From Ruminococcus sp. (lineage in GTDB: Bacteria; Bacillota; Clostridia; Oscillospirales; Ruminococcaceae): 64,000 nt of DNA. The stretch is from assembly GCA_015066785.1 (NCBI GenBank), contig SVNT01000003.1:1-64000 (forward strand). Direction: 5' to 3'. Numbering within the stretch: position 1 is the first letter of the stretch; each line of letters opens with the position of its first letter. The notes under the pieces are model-generated. The model saw nothing but the letters and a program-made list of their open reading frames with translations, was not told where the DNA came from and ran no database searches. This document shows, piece by piece, positions 42,424 to 51,250 of the stretch. A program made the translations under genes and the position numbers.

Positions 42424-43778
42424 TATATTCCAAGTAGTATTGTCGCTATTTTGAAGTAGACAACAAGCGAAAGCGCATCGACTATTGTTGTAATGAACGG
42501 GCTCGCCATAACCGCAGGGTCAAAGCCTATCTTCTTTGCAAGAAGGGGGAGGGTTGAGCCGACGATTTTTGCGATTATTACGGAAAGCAACAGCGTGATG
42601 CAGACAACTGCCGCAACATAAATTCCTATGCGGTCAATGAATAACAGCTTGAGGAAATTAGCTAACGCAAGTACACTTCCACATAATAAAGCCACACGGA
42701 ATTCCTTCCATATAATGCGGAAAATATCACGGAACTCAATCTCTCCGAGTGAGATACCACGGATTATCGTAACCGCCGCCTGACTTCCCGAGTTACCGCC
42801 CGTATCCATAAGCATAGGAATAAATGCGGTAAGCACAACCTGTGCGGCAAGCGCATTTTCAAACGAGGTGATAATCATACTCGTGAAGGTTGCGGAAATC
42901 ATAAGTATCAGGAGCCACGGAATACGCTGTTTCCAGGTTTCAAACACTCCTGTACGGAGATAGGGCTTGTCTGACGGCACGATAGCCGCCATCTTTTCGA
43001 TATCTTCGGTGGTTTCTTCTTCCATGACGTCGATAGCGTCGTCGAAGGTTACGATACCGACAAGACGGGTTTCCTTGTCAACGACGGGCAACGCCATAAA
43101 ATTATACTTGTTGAACATCTGCGCAACTTCTTCCTGGTCGGTGAGAGTATCTACGCAGATTACATTGGTTTCCATTATGTCTTCAATAATGGTATCATCC
43201 TCTGCTATGAGGAGTTCCTTGAGGGAAATCATACCGATGAGTGTACGGTTTTTGTCCGTCACATAACAGGTATAGATTGTTTCCTTTTCGACTACATTTC
43301 TTCGTATGCGCTTGATTGCGTCCTCGACTGTCATTTCGGGGCGCAGACTTACATACTCGGTAGTCATGATACTTCCTGCGCTGTCATCGGGGTACTGCAG
43401 GATGTTGTTTATCATTTTTCTCATTTCAGGGTCTGCCTGCTTGAGAATACGCTTTACCACATTTGCGGGCATCTCTTCGACAATGTCAACGGCGTCGTCG
43501 ACATAAAGCTCATCGACAACCGCCTTAAGCTCGGCGTCGCTGAACCCTCTTATCAGAAGCTCCTGCGAATCGTCGTCCATTTCAACGAACACTTCTGCTG
43601 CAAGCTCTTTCGGGAGAAGGCGGAACAGGAGAGGAATTCTCTCGTCGTCCATCTCGTCGAAAAGCATAGCGATGTCCACGGCGTTCATCGTGGTCATTAT
43701 GTCACGGATTGTCGGATATTTCTTGTCCTCGAGAAGCGAAAGAAATGTTGCGGCAAAGCTGAATGTGCCTTCAGCCAT
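42423..43778 (-). CDS. mgtE: Magnesium transporter MgtE
   Basis: A 451-residue Mg2+ channel. The N-terminal MgtE superhelical domain (~1-125, with MDDERIPLLFRLLP and MPANVVKRILKQ), two CBS domains (~130-255: MTTEYVSLRPEMTVEDAI and METNVICVDTLTDQEEVAQM), a connecting helix and five transmembrane helices with the pore signature LMDTGGNSGSQAAVTIIRG are all present. ATG 43778 follows AAAAGGAGGAAGAAAA. It is preceded by a 34-codon ORF with its own strong SD and by competing hairpins, a probable control region. It ends in repeat copy 4. Confidence 0.96.
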   Translation of the reverse strand: MAEGTFSFAATFLSLLEDKKYPTIRDIMTTMNAVDIAMLFDEMDDERIPLLFRLLPKELAAEVFVEMDDDSQELLIRGFSDAELKAVVDELYVDDAVDIVEEMPANVVKRILKQADPEMRKMINNILQYPDDSAGSIMTTEYVSLRPEMTVEDAIKRIRRNVVEKETIYTCYVTDKNRTLIGMISLKELLIAEDDTIIEDIMETNVICVDTLTDQEEVAQMFNKYNFMALPVVDKETRLVGIVTFDDAIDVMEEETTEDIEKMAAIVPSDKPYLRTGVFETWKQRIPWLLILMISATFTSMIITSFENALAAQVVLTAFIPMLMDTGGNSGSQAAVTIIRGISLGEIEFRDIFRIIWKEFRVALLCGSVLALANFLKLLFIDRIGIYVAAVVCITLLLSVIIAKIVGSTLPLLAKKIGFDPAVMASPFITTIVDALSLVVYFKIATILLGI

Positions 43779-43835
43779 TTTTCTTCCTCCTTTTCTTTTA
43801 AGGGGGAGTATCGCTTTTGGCACATTGTGATATTA

Positions 43836-43940
43836 TCAGTCAGTAAACATGACAGACGCAGAATCTGCGCTGTAAACAATATCGCAATATGCCGAAATCA
43901 TACTTCGCCCTGCGGGGTTACCGCTACTTCCTGCGTCCAT
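43836..43940 (-). CDS. Upstream ORF/leader peptide of mgtE (34 aa)
   Basis: ATG 43940 on the minus strand sits behind CGGAGGTGAACATA, a near-perfect SD, and runs 34 codons to TGA at 43838-43836, 57 nt before mgtE. The peptide begins MDAGSSGNPAGRS and ends SASVMFTD. Inside it GACGCAG (43937-43931) can pair with CTGCGTC (43861-43855), while GCGCAG (43870-43865) competes locally for the same strand, as in leader-peptide attenuators. Enterobacterial mgtA has a leader peptide with this logic, but the peptides are unrelated. Translation is very likely; a regulatory role is inferred. Confidence 0.65.
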   Translation of the reverse strand: MDAGSSGNPAGRSMISAYCDIVYSADSASVMFTD

Positions 43941-43959
43941 TATGTTCACCTCCGTAATC

Positions 43960-43965
43960 ATTATA
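43960..43965 (-). promoter_or_regulatory. Probable -10 box of mgtE
   Basis: TATAAT on the minus strand (43965-43960) with no good -35 box. The start of transcription would fall at the SD of the upstream ORF, making the leader very short. Confidence 0.5.
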
Positions 43966-44017
43966 GTCAGTATTGCCCTAACTTGATAAATATAACATAA
44001 AATCGGAATTTTGTCAA

Positions 44018-44055
44018 TAAAAAAGCAAAGGCACCGGAAAAATCCGATGCCTTTT
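44018..44055 (-). terminator. Terminator of the HD gene
   Basis: AAAGGCATCGGA and TCCGGTGCCTTT pair on the minus strand and are followed by GCTTTTTTATT. Confidence 0.88.
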
Positions 44056-44059
44056 ATAC

Positions 44060-44725
44060 TTACAATACGCTTGTTCCGTTGACTTTCATCTTGAATGCGA
44101 GATTGAAAAATCCTGCGGCACGCTTGCAGAGGAGCATACGCTGGAGGAAAATCTCGAAATATTCAAGCACCGATGAGATTTCCGTGTCTATGACGATTTC
44201 AAGGGTGAGGGCGGTTTTTTCGTCGTTCAATAAAAGCTCCGCCTTTTCAACGGCATAGTTTACACGGTCGTGTATGTCGAATTTTATGAAGTCTGTATTT
44301 CTCACACGGGAACGTCGCACGTCGCACTTATCTGCTATTATAAGTGCCGCAGATACGGGGTTTATCGGCTGCGCTGTGCTTTCGTCGTGGTTGCCTATTG
44401 CGGATACCACCGTTGCGATTTCATCTGCGGGCATATCCATTCTGTCAAGCAGTCTGAATGCCATTGCGGCGCCGCTCTGTGCGTGGTCTATGCGATTGAT
44501 GATGTTGCCTATGTCGTGCATAAATCCTGCGATTTTCGCAAGCTCACATTCACGCTCGCTGTACCCGAGGTTTTCAAGCAGCCAGGAGGCATTGCTTGCA
44601 ACCTTTTCGACATGTGCGAATGAATGCTCGGTAAACCCAATTGCTTCCAGTGCGGCATCGGCTTTCTTTATATAGGTGATTATATCGTCGTTCTTCCTGA
44701 TGTATTCGTAAGTGACGGTGCCCAT
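44060..44725 (-). CDS. HD-domain phosphohydrolase
   Basis: A 221-residue soluble HD-superfamily protein. Metal ligands are His in FTEHSFAHVEKV, the HD pair in AGFMHDIGNIINR and further His/Asp in AIGNHDEST and IIADKCDVRRSR. The arrangement resembles YqeK/RNase Y-type single HD phosphatases acting on nucleotides or phosphoesters, but the substrate cannot be told. CAGGAGGACAAAAA precedes the ATG. It follows asnB with a 14-nt gap and is probably co-transcribed with it. Confidence 0.85.
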   Translation of the reverse strand: MGTVTYEYIRKNDDIITYIKKADAALEAIGFTEHSFAHVEKVASNASWLLENLGYSERECELAKIAGFMHDIGNIINRIDHAQSGAAMAFRLLDRMDMPADEIATVVSAIGNHDESTAQPINPVSAALIIADKCDVRRSRVRNTDFIKFDIHDRVNYAVEKAELLLNDEKTALTLEIVIDTEISSVLEYFEIFLQRMLLCKRAAGFFNLAFKMKVNGTSVL

Positions 44726-44739
44726 TTTTTGTCCTCCTG

Positions 44740-46599
44740 TTATACAAGGGTGAAGTGATTTTCGTGGGGGAGCTTATCCGAGAAGTATACCTCGTACCAG
44801 ATGAGGAAAACAAAAATCGTCCAGATTTTTCTGCTGTTGTCGGCTTTTCCGTTCTTGTGGTCGTCGAGGTATGAGATTATTGCGTCGGTGTCAAAGAACT
44901 TCTTTGCAGTCTCGGAAGAAAATCTCTCCTTGACGATGTTGTAGTACTTTTCTTCACGCAGCCATACTCTTGTCGGAACGGGGAAACCGAGCTTCTTCTT
45001 GTTTGCCGTCTGCGGAGGGCAGGCCTTGAGTGCCGCCATTCGCATTGCGTACTTTGTATTTTCCTTTGTCACACGGTACTTTGTCGGGATTTTCGCCGCT
45101 GTCGCCATTACCTCCTTGTCGAGGAACGGCACTCTCAGCTCAAGCGAATTTGCCATTGACATCTTGTCGGCCTTGAGGAGAATATCCCCCGTCATCCAGA
45201 GGTGCAGGTCGAGGTACTGCATTTTTGTCACAGCGTCCTTGTCCTTTACCTTGTCGTAGAACGGCTTTGTGATTTCCGTCGGTGCGGGAGCGTCGGTCTT
45301 TATCTTCAGAATAGCCTTTCGTTCTTCTTCTGTGAACATATAGGCATTTCCGATAAATCTTTCTTCAAGGTCTTTTCCACGGCGTACGAGGAAGTTCACT
45401 CCACGCTTCTGGGGGAGTTTCTGTGCGATACTTCCTATTCCTCGTCTTATCGGGCGGGGAATGAGGTTGTATGCGGGAGCTGATGAGGGCTCCTTGTAGA
45501 TGTTGTATCCGCCGAAGATTTCGTCGGCACCCTCTCCCGAAAGGACAACCTTTACATATTCAGACGCCTTGTTGCAGACGAAGTAAAGCGCAACTGCCGC
45601 AGGGTCTGCAAGGGGTTCGTCCATATGGTACTGTATCTTTGAGAGGTTGTTCCAGAATTCTTCGGGGGTGATTACCTTGCTGATGTTTTCCTTGTTGATG
45701 TATTTTGAGAATTCCTTTGCGTATCCGATTTCGTTGTATTTTTCGTCCTCTCCGAAACCTACCGTAAAGGTCTTGTCTACATTTGCAACTGCCGCAACAT
45801 AACTGCTGTCAACTCCGCTTGAAAGGAAACTTCCGACTTCTACATCACTGATTTTGTGTGCCGCAACGGAGTTGTTGAACACGTCTGTAATCTGCTGTAC
45901 CCAGCCATCGAGGTCGGGGGTGTTATCTTCCCTGAACTTCACTTCCCAGTATCTCTTGACCTCAAGATTGCCGTTGCTGTAACGGAAACAATGCGCCGCA
46001 GGGAGCTTGTAGACATTCTTGAAGAAGGTCTCCGTTGTAGGAGAGTATTGGAATGTCAGATAGTTTTCGAGTGCGGTTTCGTTAAGTTCTTTTTCAAAGT
46101 GCGGGTGTGCAAGAAAGCTCTTGATTTCCGAGCCGAAAAGGAATGACTCTCCCATTTTTGCGTAATAGAGGGGCTTGATGCCGAAAAAGTCACGGGCACC
46201 GAAAAGCTCTCCCGAATTTACATCCCAGATAACGAACGAGAACATTCCACGGAGCATATTGAGGAGTCCCTCGCCATATTCCTCGTAGCCGTGCATAAGC
46301 ACTTCGGAGTCCGACTTTGTGCGGAAAGTATGTCCTGCGGCAACGAGCTTTTCACGGATATCCATATAATTGTAGATTTCCCCGTTGAACATGAGTACCT
46401 TTGTCTTGTCTTCGTTATATATCGGTTGGTCGCCTGTTGAAAGGTCTATAATTGAAAGTCTGCGGAAACCGAGGGCAATTCCCTCGTCGATGTAAACCCC
46501 GTCGGAATCGGGGCCACGGTGACGGATAAGCTCCATCATATCGCCCAGAACCTTGTTAGAGTTGTCTATTTTATTGGTAAAACCTACATAACCGCACAT
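44740..46599 (-). CDS. asnB: Asparagine synthase (glutamine-hydrolysing)
   Basis: A 619-residue enzyme making asparagine from aspartate, ATP and glutamine. After Met removal the N-terminal Cys (MCGYVGF) is the glutaminase nucleophile; the class II amidotransferase domain spans ~1-200 with RHRGPDSDG and FNGEIYNY. The synthase domain has PP-loop SSGVDSSYVA, GEGADEIFGGY and KADKMSMANSLELRVPFLD. Length and residues are complete. GGAGGCAATT precedes the ATG. An asparaginase gene lies 7 kb away. Confidence 0.96.
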   Translation of the reverse strand: MCGYVGFTNKIDNSNKVLGDMMELIRHRGPDSDGVYIDEGIALGFRRLSIIDLSTGDQPIYNEDKTKVLMFNGEIYNYMDIREKLVAAGHTFRTKSDSEVLMHGYEEYGEGLLNMLRGMFSFVIWDVNSGELFGARDFFGIKPLYYAKMGESFLFGSEIKSFLAHPHFEKELNETALENYLTFQYSPTTETFFKNVYKLPAAHCFRYSNGNLEVKRYWEVKFREDNTPDLDGWVQQITDVFNNSVAAHKISDVEVGSFLSSGVDSSYVAAVANVDKTFTVGFGEDEKYNEIGYAKEFSKYINKENISKVITPEEFWNNLSKIQYHMDEPLADPAAVALYFVCNKASEYVKVVLSGEGADEIFGGYNIYKEPSSAPAYNLIPRPIRRGIGSIAQKLPQKRGVNFLVRRGKDLEERFIGNAYMFTEEERKAILKIKTDAPAPTEITKPFYDKVKDKDAVTKMQYLDLHLWMTGDILLKADKMSMANSLELRVPFLDKEVMATAAKIPTKYRVTKENTKYAMRMAALKACPPQTANKKKLGFPVPTRVWLREEKYYNIVKERFSSETAKKFFDTDAIISYLDDHKNGKADNSRKIWTIFVFLIWYEVYFSDKLPHENHFTLV

Positions 46600-46656
46600 A
46601 ATTGCCTCCAGATAAAGAAAAATTGATAATACTACTATATGTCAGTAACAATGTTA

Positions 46657-46685
46657 ATTATACAGTATATTGTCAATGTTTGCAA
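46657..46685 (-). promoter_or_regulatory. asnB promoter
   Basis: On the minus strand, TTGCAA (46685-46680), a 17-bp spacer and TATAAT (46662-46657). Confidence 0.75.
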
Positions 46686-46717
46686 GAGAATTAATTGAAG
46701 AAAACGGATAAAATATC

Positions 46718-46746
46718 TTGCATTCGGCGGCAAAATGCTGTATACT
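46718..46746 (+). promoter_or_regulatory. Promoter of the GDSL/DUF4358 operon
   Basis: TTGCAT (46718-46723), a 17-bp spacer and TATACT (46741-46746). Confidence 0.75.
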
Positions 46747-46782
46747 AATAAATGTATGAATTTTTTGAGCTATGGAGATGGA

Positions 46783-47715
46783 ATGAAAATGGCTAAGAAG
46801 TATTGGGCAGGGGTTGAGGACAGGGATAAATCCAACCGCCCCAGATTCAGCTTTGGTATAGTTTTTCTTATTGTTATATTGTCTTTTGCGATTTGTTTCG
46901 GAATTTATATGTACATCGCAGGCGACGGGGTGTTCGGTCAGTCGATTGAAACGGCTTCCGTAACGGAAACAACTCCCGCTGAAACGACAACTGCAGAAAC
47001 AACGGCGGCTACAACGACGGCGGCGACCACTACCGTGGCGACTGAACCTCCTGCTGTAAATCCCGTTCCCGAAAATGCAACCCCGAAGGATGACAGCTAC
47101 CTTGAAAACTGCGTTTTCATCGGTGATTCGATAACCCTCGGATTTTCGTCGTACGGTGTAATTCCCGAAAAGAACGTATACGCAAGTATCGGAATGAATA
47201 TTGACAAGATAAACACCGAGGCAATACCGATAATGCTCCCCGATGAAAATGATGAATCGGTCTACGCTATCCGTGAAATGACAATCATCGAGGCGCTTGA
47301 GATTTCACGTCCCGAAACAGTATACATAATGCTCGGCAGTAACGGAATTGCGTGGCTTTCAAACGAGCATATGATTGCAAGCTATAAGACGTTTGTCGAC
47401 AGTATACGGGCGATTCTCCCCGAAACCGACATCTATATACTTTCAATTCCGCCTGTAACGGCAGGAAGGGAAGTTCCCGACAACGCAAACGGTCAGATTC
47501 TCAACGAGAATATTGACAGCTATAATTCGGAACTGCTTAAATTTGCAAACGAGAACGACCTGTATTTCGTCGATATAAACACCGCACTCAAGGGCAACGA
47601 CGGAAAACTTCCGACGGAGTCTGCGGGAAGAGACGGAATGCATTTCAACAAGGATACCTATTTTAAAGTAAAGGATTACATTCTCAGCCACACAGCAGAG
47701 GATGACGGAGAATAA
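46783..47715 (+). CDS. Membrane-anchored SGNH/GDSL esterase
   Basis: A 310-residue protein. A basic cytoplasmic start is followed by one transmembrane helix (FGIVFLIVILSFAICFGIYMY), a Thr/Ala-rich linker (ETTTAETTAATTTAATTT) and an extracellular SGNH hydrolase domain: block I FIGDSITLGFS with nucleophile Ser, block III LGSNG with Asn, and block V DGMHFN with Asp/His. It may deacylate cell-surface polysaccharide. ATG 46783 follows TATGGAGATGGA; 46789 is an alternative. It is followed after 1 nt by a DUF4358 lipoprotein and then a small membrane protein, a grouping often linked to polysaccharide acetylation. Confidence 0.88.
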   Translation: MKMAKKYWAGVEDRDKSNRPRFSFGIVFLIVILSFAICFGIYMYIAGDGVFGQSIETASVTETTPAETTTAETTAATTTAATTTVATEPPAVNPVPENATPKDDSYLENCVFIGDSITLGFSSYGVIPEKNVYASIGMNIDKINTEAIPIMLPDENDESVYAIREMTIIEALEISRPETVYIMLGSNGIAWLSNEHMIASYKTFVDSIRAILPETDIYILSIPPVTAGREVPDNANGQILNENIDSYNSELLKFANENDLYFVDINTALKGNDGKLPTESAGRDGMHFNKDTYFKVKDYILSHTAEDDGE

Positions 47716-47716
47716 T

Positions 47717-48181
47717 ATGAAAAAAATAATTTGTACAGCGATGTGTATCGTGTCGGCACTCACTTTCTGTGCGTGCACAGAGGCGAAAAATCCCGAAATA
47801 TCTGATATTGCGGCGAGCGTGAATGCTACTTCCGCATACGCAATGGTCGACCTCATCGAAATCACAGAGGACAAGATGGATATATATTTCACGGGACTTG
47901 ATATGTCAAAGGTTGAAAGTTTCTACGCCGCAAAGGCTCAGGACGGCTACACCGACCACTTTGTTGCGATAAAGGTCAGTGACGGGGAATATGCCTCCGA
48001 AGTGGTGACGATACTCGAAGACTACAAGGCAAATCTTGCCGAAACCTATGCGGATTATGCACCGATTGAGGCTGAAAGAGCCGAAACAGGAACGGTAATA
48101 ACCATAAACGACGATTATGTATTTATGATTATTTCCGAGGATACAGCAACAGTAACATCAGCAGTTGAAACACATTTTTAA
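47717..48181 (+). CDS. DUF4358 lipoprotein
   Basis: A 154-residue lipoprotein with signal MKKIICTAMCIVSALTFCAC (lipobox TFCAC). The mature part matches the DUF4358 pattern (an alternating acidic domain with AIKVSDGEYASEVVTILEDY, ADYAPIEAERAE and NDDYVFMIISED). Function is unknown; the family is commonly beside GDSL or acyltransferase genes in Firmicutes. ATG 47717 follows GACGGAGAATAAT and starts one base after the esterase stop. Confidence 0.8.
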   Translation: MKKIICTAMCIVSALTFCACTEAKNPEISDIAASVNATSAYAMVDLIEITEDKMDIYFTGLDMSKVESFYAAKAQDGYTDHFVAIKVSDGEYASEVVTILEDYKANLAETYADYAPIEAERAETGTVITINDDYVFMIISEDTATVTSAVETHF

Positions 48182-48199
48182 ACCGAACGGAGATATGTT

Positions 48200-48619
48200 A
48201 TGGTAATTGAATGCCTTGCAATATTCGGAATTATTTTTGCGGTAATGATGATATGCATTTTCAAGAAGGACGAGGAAAACGACCGTAAGAACGCAAAGCT
48301 CGTTGTCCCTCTCCTGATACTTCCCGGAGCGCATATCATTGCGTACTTCGGCTCCGAATGGATATCGATGATACTCCCACTTGACTATTTCCTTGTTTAC
48401 CTTCTTATCGATACTATGGCACTTGTCACTTCGGGAATACTTGTCGGGGTGTTTGCAAAGTACATAGAGGCGAAGGGAAACAAAATTGCTTACGGAGTAA
48501 TAGCACTCATATACAACCTCGTATTGTCGTATTTTCTTATGTACGAATTGCTCCTGCGGCTTTACGCTTACCTCATTGAAAATTACGACACGATTTTAGC
48601 TTCGGTGTCCATGCCGTAA
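48200..48619 (+). CDS. Small polytopic membrane protein of unknown function
   Basis: A 139-residue protein with about four hydrophobic helices (VIECLAIFGIIFAVMMICIF; LVVPLLILPGAHIIAYFG; YFLVYLLIDTMALVTSGILVG; GVIALIYNLVLSYFLMYELL). No family was recognised. ACGGAGATATGTT precedes the ATG. It is the third gene of the GDSL/DUF4358 operon. The transcript ends at the hairpin at 48637-48672, which also contains an NrdR-box-like palindrome. Confidence 0.7.
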   Translation: MVIECLAIFGIIFAVMMICIFKKDEENDRKNAKLVVPLLILPGAHIIAYFGSEWISMILPLDYFLVYLLIDTMALVTSGILVGVFAKYIEAKGNKIAYGVIALIYNLVLSYFLMYELLLRLYAYLIENYDTILASVSMP

Positions 48620-48636
48620 AGTAAAATAGCTTACAG

Positions 48637-48672
48637 GCGACCACAATATGTTGTGGTCGCTCGTTTTTTGCC
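48637..48672 (+). terminator. Terminator containing an NrdR-box-like palindrome
   Basis: A perfect 10-bp stem GCGACCACAA/TTGTGGTCGC spans 48637-48660 and is followed by TCGTTTTTTG. The loop-proximal sequence CCACAATATGTTGTGG is almost the NrdR box found 170 bp downstream, so this DNA may serve two roles. Confidence 0.8.
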
Positions 48673-48768
48673 TGAAATTCGGGTTTTATAGGCAAAGTAA
48701 CATTTTGAGGGCAATTTTTTTGTAAGTGTTGCACAAAAAAATAAGGGTAAATACTTATAGAATATCCA

Positions 48769-48797
48769 TTGATTTTATGTAGAAAATGTGGTATAAT
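48769..48797 (+). promoter_or_regulatory. nrdDG promoter
   Basis: TTGATT (48769-48774), a 17-bp spacer and TATAAT (48792-48797). Confidence 0.75.
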
Positions 48798-48818
48798 TCG
48801 TATTGAACTCTCACCTTG

Positions 48819-48836
48819 ACCACAATATATTGTGGT
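48819..48836 (+). promoter_or_regulatory. NrdR box
   Basis: ACCACAATATATTGTGGT is a perfect 18-bp palindrome just after the predicted start of transcription of nrdD. It fits the AT-centred NrdR consensus, so dATP-loaded NrdR would block transcription. The nrdR gene is not in the window. Confidence 0.75.
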
Positions 48837-48876
48837 GCGGCGGAGAAAAATAAAAAAAATAGGAGGAATATGTGAA

Positions 48877-51162
48877 ATGGTTACACAGATAATTAAAAGA
48901 GACGGAAGAAAATTACCGTTCAATATCGAAAAAATTGCGAACGCTATATATAAAGCGGCTCAGTCCGTAGGGGGAAGCGACTTCAATGAGTCTATGGAGC
49001 TTGCAAACGAAGTCTGCCAGGAAATCGACAGAATTTACGGCACGGAAATTCCTACGGTAGAGCAGGTTCAGGATATAGTTGAAAAGGTGCTCGTTGAAAG
49101 CGGACACGCAAAGACAGCGAAGGCATATATCCTCTACCGTTCGGGAAGAACACGCTCACGTGAGATGAACACCCGTCTTATGAAGGTTTACGAAGACCTT
49201 ACATTCACAAGTGCCAAGGACAGCGATATGAAGCGTGACAACGCAAATATCGACGGCGATACAGCTATGGGAACAATGCTCAAGTACGGCTCGGAAGGCG
49301 CAAAGCAGTTCTACGATATGTACGTACTTGACCCCAAGCACGCTGCTGCTCATAACAACGGGGATATACACATCCACGACCTTGACTTCCTTACACTTAC
49401 GACAACCTGCTGTCAGATTGACATCGCAAAGCTCTTCAAGGGCGGTTTCTTTACAGGTCACGGCTTCCTCAGAGAGCCTAACAGCATCGGAAGTTACAGC
49501 GCACTTGCTTGTATAGCTATCCAGTCAAACCAGAACGACCAGCACGGCGGACAGAGTATCCCGAACTTCGACTTCGGTCTTGCTCTCGGTGTTGCAAAGT
49601 CATTCGTGATTGAATTTGTAAGAATAAGCGATATTCTCTGCGAAGGCGGAAATGTAGACGCACTCAGGGAAGAACTCAAGGCTTATGTCAAGGAAAAAGA
49701 GCATATCATGGACGATGAAGGACTTGCATTCACAAAGAAACTCATCATCGAAAAGCTCGGCATTGACGACGCTAAGGCGCAGCATATAATCGACAAGGCG
49801 ATTGCTGCAACAGACCACAGCACATATCAGGCTATGGAGGCTCTTATCCATAACCTCAATACAATGCATTCGAGAGCGGGTGCACAGGTTCCGTTCAGTT
49901 CAATAAACTACGGAACAGATACCTCTCCCGAAGGAAGAATGGTTATCAAGAATGTTCTTCTCGCTAATGAGGCAGGACTCGGAAACGGCGAAACTCCGAT
50001 ATTCCCCATCCATATCTTCAAGGTCAAGGAGGGTGTGAACTACAACCCCACAGACCCGAACTACGACCTCTTCAAGATTGCGTGCAGAGTTTCCGCAAAG
50101 AGACTCTTCCCGAACTTCTCGTTCATCGACGCACCGTTCAACCTCCAGTACTACAAGGAGGGTGACTACCATACGGAAGTATCCTACATGGGATGCCGTA
50201 CCCGTGTTATCGGTAACAATTACGACAAGTCAAGACAGATTGTAACAGGCCGTGGAAACCTCAGCTTTACATCGATAAACCTTCCCAGACTTGCTATCGA
50301 ATCTGACGGAAATGTAGGACTCTTCTTCGAAAAGCTCGACGATATGATGGAGCTTGTTATCGAACAGCTCAAGGCAAGATACAAAATCCAGGCACAGAAG
50401 AAAGTCCGCAACTTCCCATTCCTTATGGGACAGGGAGTGTGGATAGACTCCGACAAGCTCTCACCCGACGACGAAGTTGCAGAAGTGCTTAAGCACGGTA
50501 CACTTTCAATGGGCTTTATCGGTCTTGCTGAATGTCTGAAGGCTCTCATCGGAAAGCACCACGCTGAATCCGAAGAAGCACGTGACCTCGGAAACGAAAT
50601 CGTACAGCATATGCGTGACAGAATGGACGAGGAAAGCAAGCGTACGGGAATGAACTTCACTCTCCTTGCAACTCCCGCAGAGGGACTTTCGGGAAGATTT
50701 GTCCGCATTGACAAGGTGAAGTACGGTATCATCGAAGGCGTTACAGACAGAGATTACTATACAAACTCATTCCATGTGCCTGTATACTATCCTATCAGCG
50801 CATTCGAGAAGATTAAGCTCGAGGCTCCTTATCACGCACTTACAAATGCAGGACATATCAGCTATATCGAACTCAACGGCGACCCCCTCAAGAATGTCGA
50901 CGCATTCGAAAAGGTCGTAAGATGTATGAAGGAATCAGGCATAGGCTACGGTTCAATCAACCATCCTGTTGACCGTGACCCTGTATGCGGCTACACAGGA
51001 ATTATCGACGATGTATGTCCCAAGTGCGGACGAAGAGAGGACGACGGCAAGCCCAAGTTCGAGCGTATAAGAAGAATTACGGGCTACCTTGTAGGTACTC
51101 TTGACAGATTCAACGACGCAAAGAGAGCTGAAGAAAGAGACCGAGTAAAGCACTCGGTATAA
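48877..51162 (+). CDS. nrdD: Anaerobic (class III) ribonucleoside-triphosphate reductase
   Basis: A 761-residue glycyl-radical enzyme reducing NTPs to dNTPs without oxygen. It has an N-terminal ATP cone (~1-90, IIKRDGRKLPFNIEKIANAI), the ten-stranded barrel with active-site Cys (TTTCCQIDIAKLFKGG), a zinc site (CGYTGIIDDVCPKCGR) and the C-terminal glycyl-radical loop RITGYLVGTLDRFN. ATG 48877 follows AGGAGGAATATGTGAA. Together with the downstream activase it shows an anaerobic life style. It is controlled by an NrdR box. Confidence 0.97.
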   Translation: MVTQIIKRDGRKLPFNIEKIANAIYKAAQSVGGSDFNESMELANEVCQEIDRIYGTEIPTVEQVQDIVEKVLVESGHAKTAKAYILYRSGRTRSREMNTRLMKVYEDLTFTSAKDSDMKRDNANIDGDTAMGTMLKYGSEGAKQFYDMYVLDPKHAAAHNNGDIHIHDLDFLTLTTTCCQIDIAKLFKGGFFTGHGFLREPNSIGSYSALACIAIQSNQNDQHGGQSIPNFDFGLALGVAKSFVIEFVRISDILCEGGNVDALREELKAYVKEKEHIMDDEGLAFTKKLIIEKLGIDDAKAQHIIDKAIAATDHSTYQAMEALIHNLNTMHSRAGAQVPFSSINYGTDTSPEGRMVIKNVLLANEAGLGNGETPIFPIHIFKVKEGVNYNPTDPNYDLFKIACRVSAKRLFPNFSFIDAPFNLQYYKEGDYHTEVSYMGCRTRVIGNNYDKSRQIVTGRGNLSFTSINLPRLAIESDGNVGLFFEKLDDMMELVIEQLKARYKIQAQKKVRNFPFLMGQGVWIDSDKLSPDDEVAEVLKHGTLSMGFIGLAECLKALIGKHHAESEEARDLGNEIVQHMRDRMDEESKRTGMNFTLLATPAEGLSGRFVRIDKVKYGIIEGVTDRDYYTNSFHVPVYYPISAFEKIKLEAPYHALTNAGHISYIELNGDPLKNVDAFEKVVRCMKESGIGYGSINHPVDRDPVCGYTGIIDDVCPKCGRREDDGKPKFERIRRITGYLVGTLDRFNDAKRAEERDRVKHSV

Positions 51163-51198
51163 TTACGATACGGAGAAAGAGACAAAACGGATATTTAT

Positions 51199-51236
51199 AC
51201 GGGGCGACCGATGATGTTTCGGTTGCCCTGTTGTTT
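51199..51236 (+). terminator. Hairpin between nrdD and nrdG
   Basis: GGGCGACCGA and TCGGTTGCCC pair around a short loop, followed by TGTTGTTTTGGG. It may trim nrdG expression relative to nrdD or stabilise the mRNA end; the T run is weak. Confidence 0.55.
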
Positions 51237-51250
51237 TGGGAGGAACAGTT

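Noticed and set aside
43836-44000. M-box Mg2+ riboswitch upstream of mgtE
   Set aside because: The conserved M-box core sequences are not recognisable; a translated uORF explains the region better.
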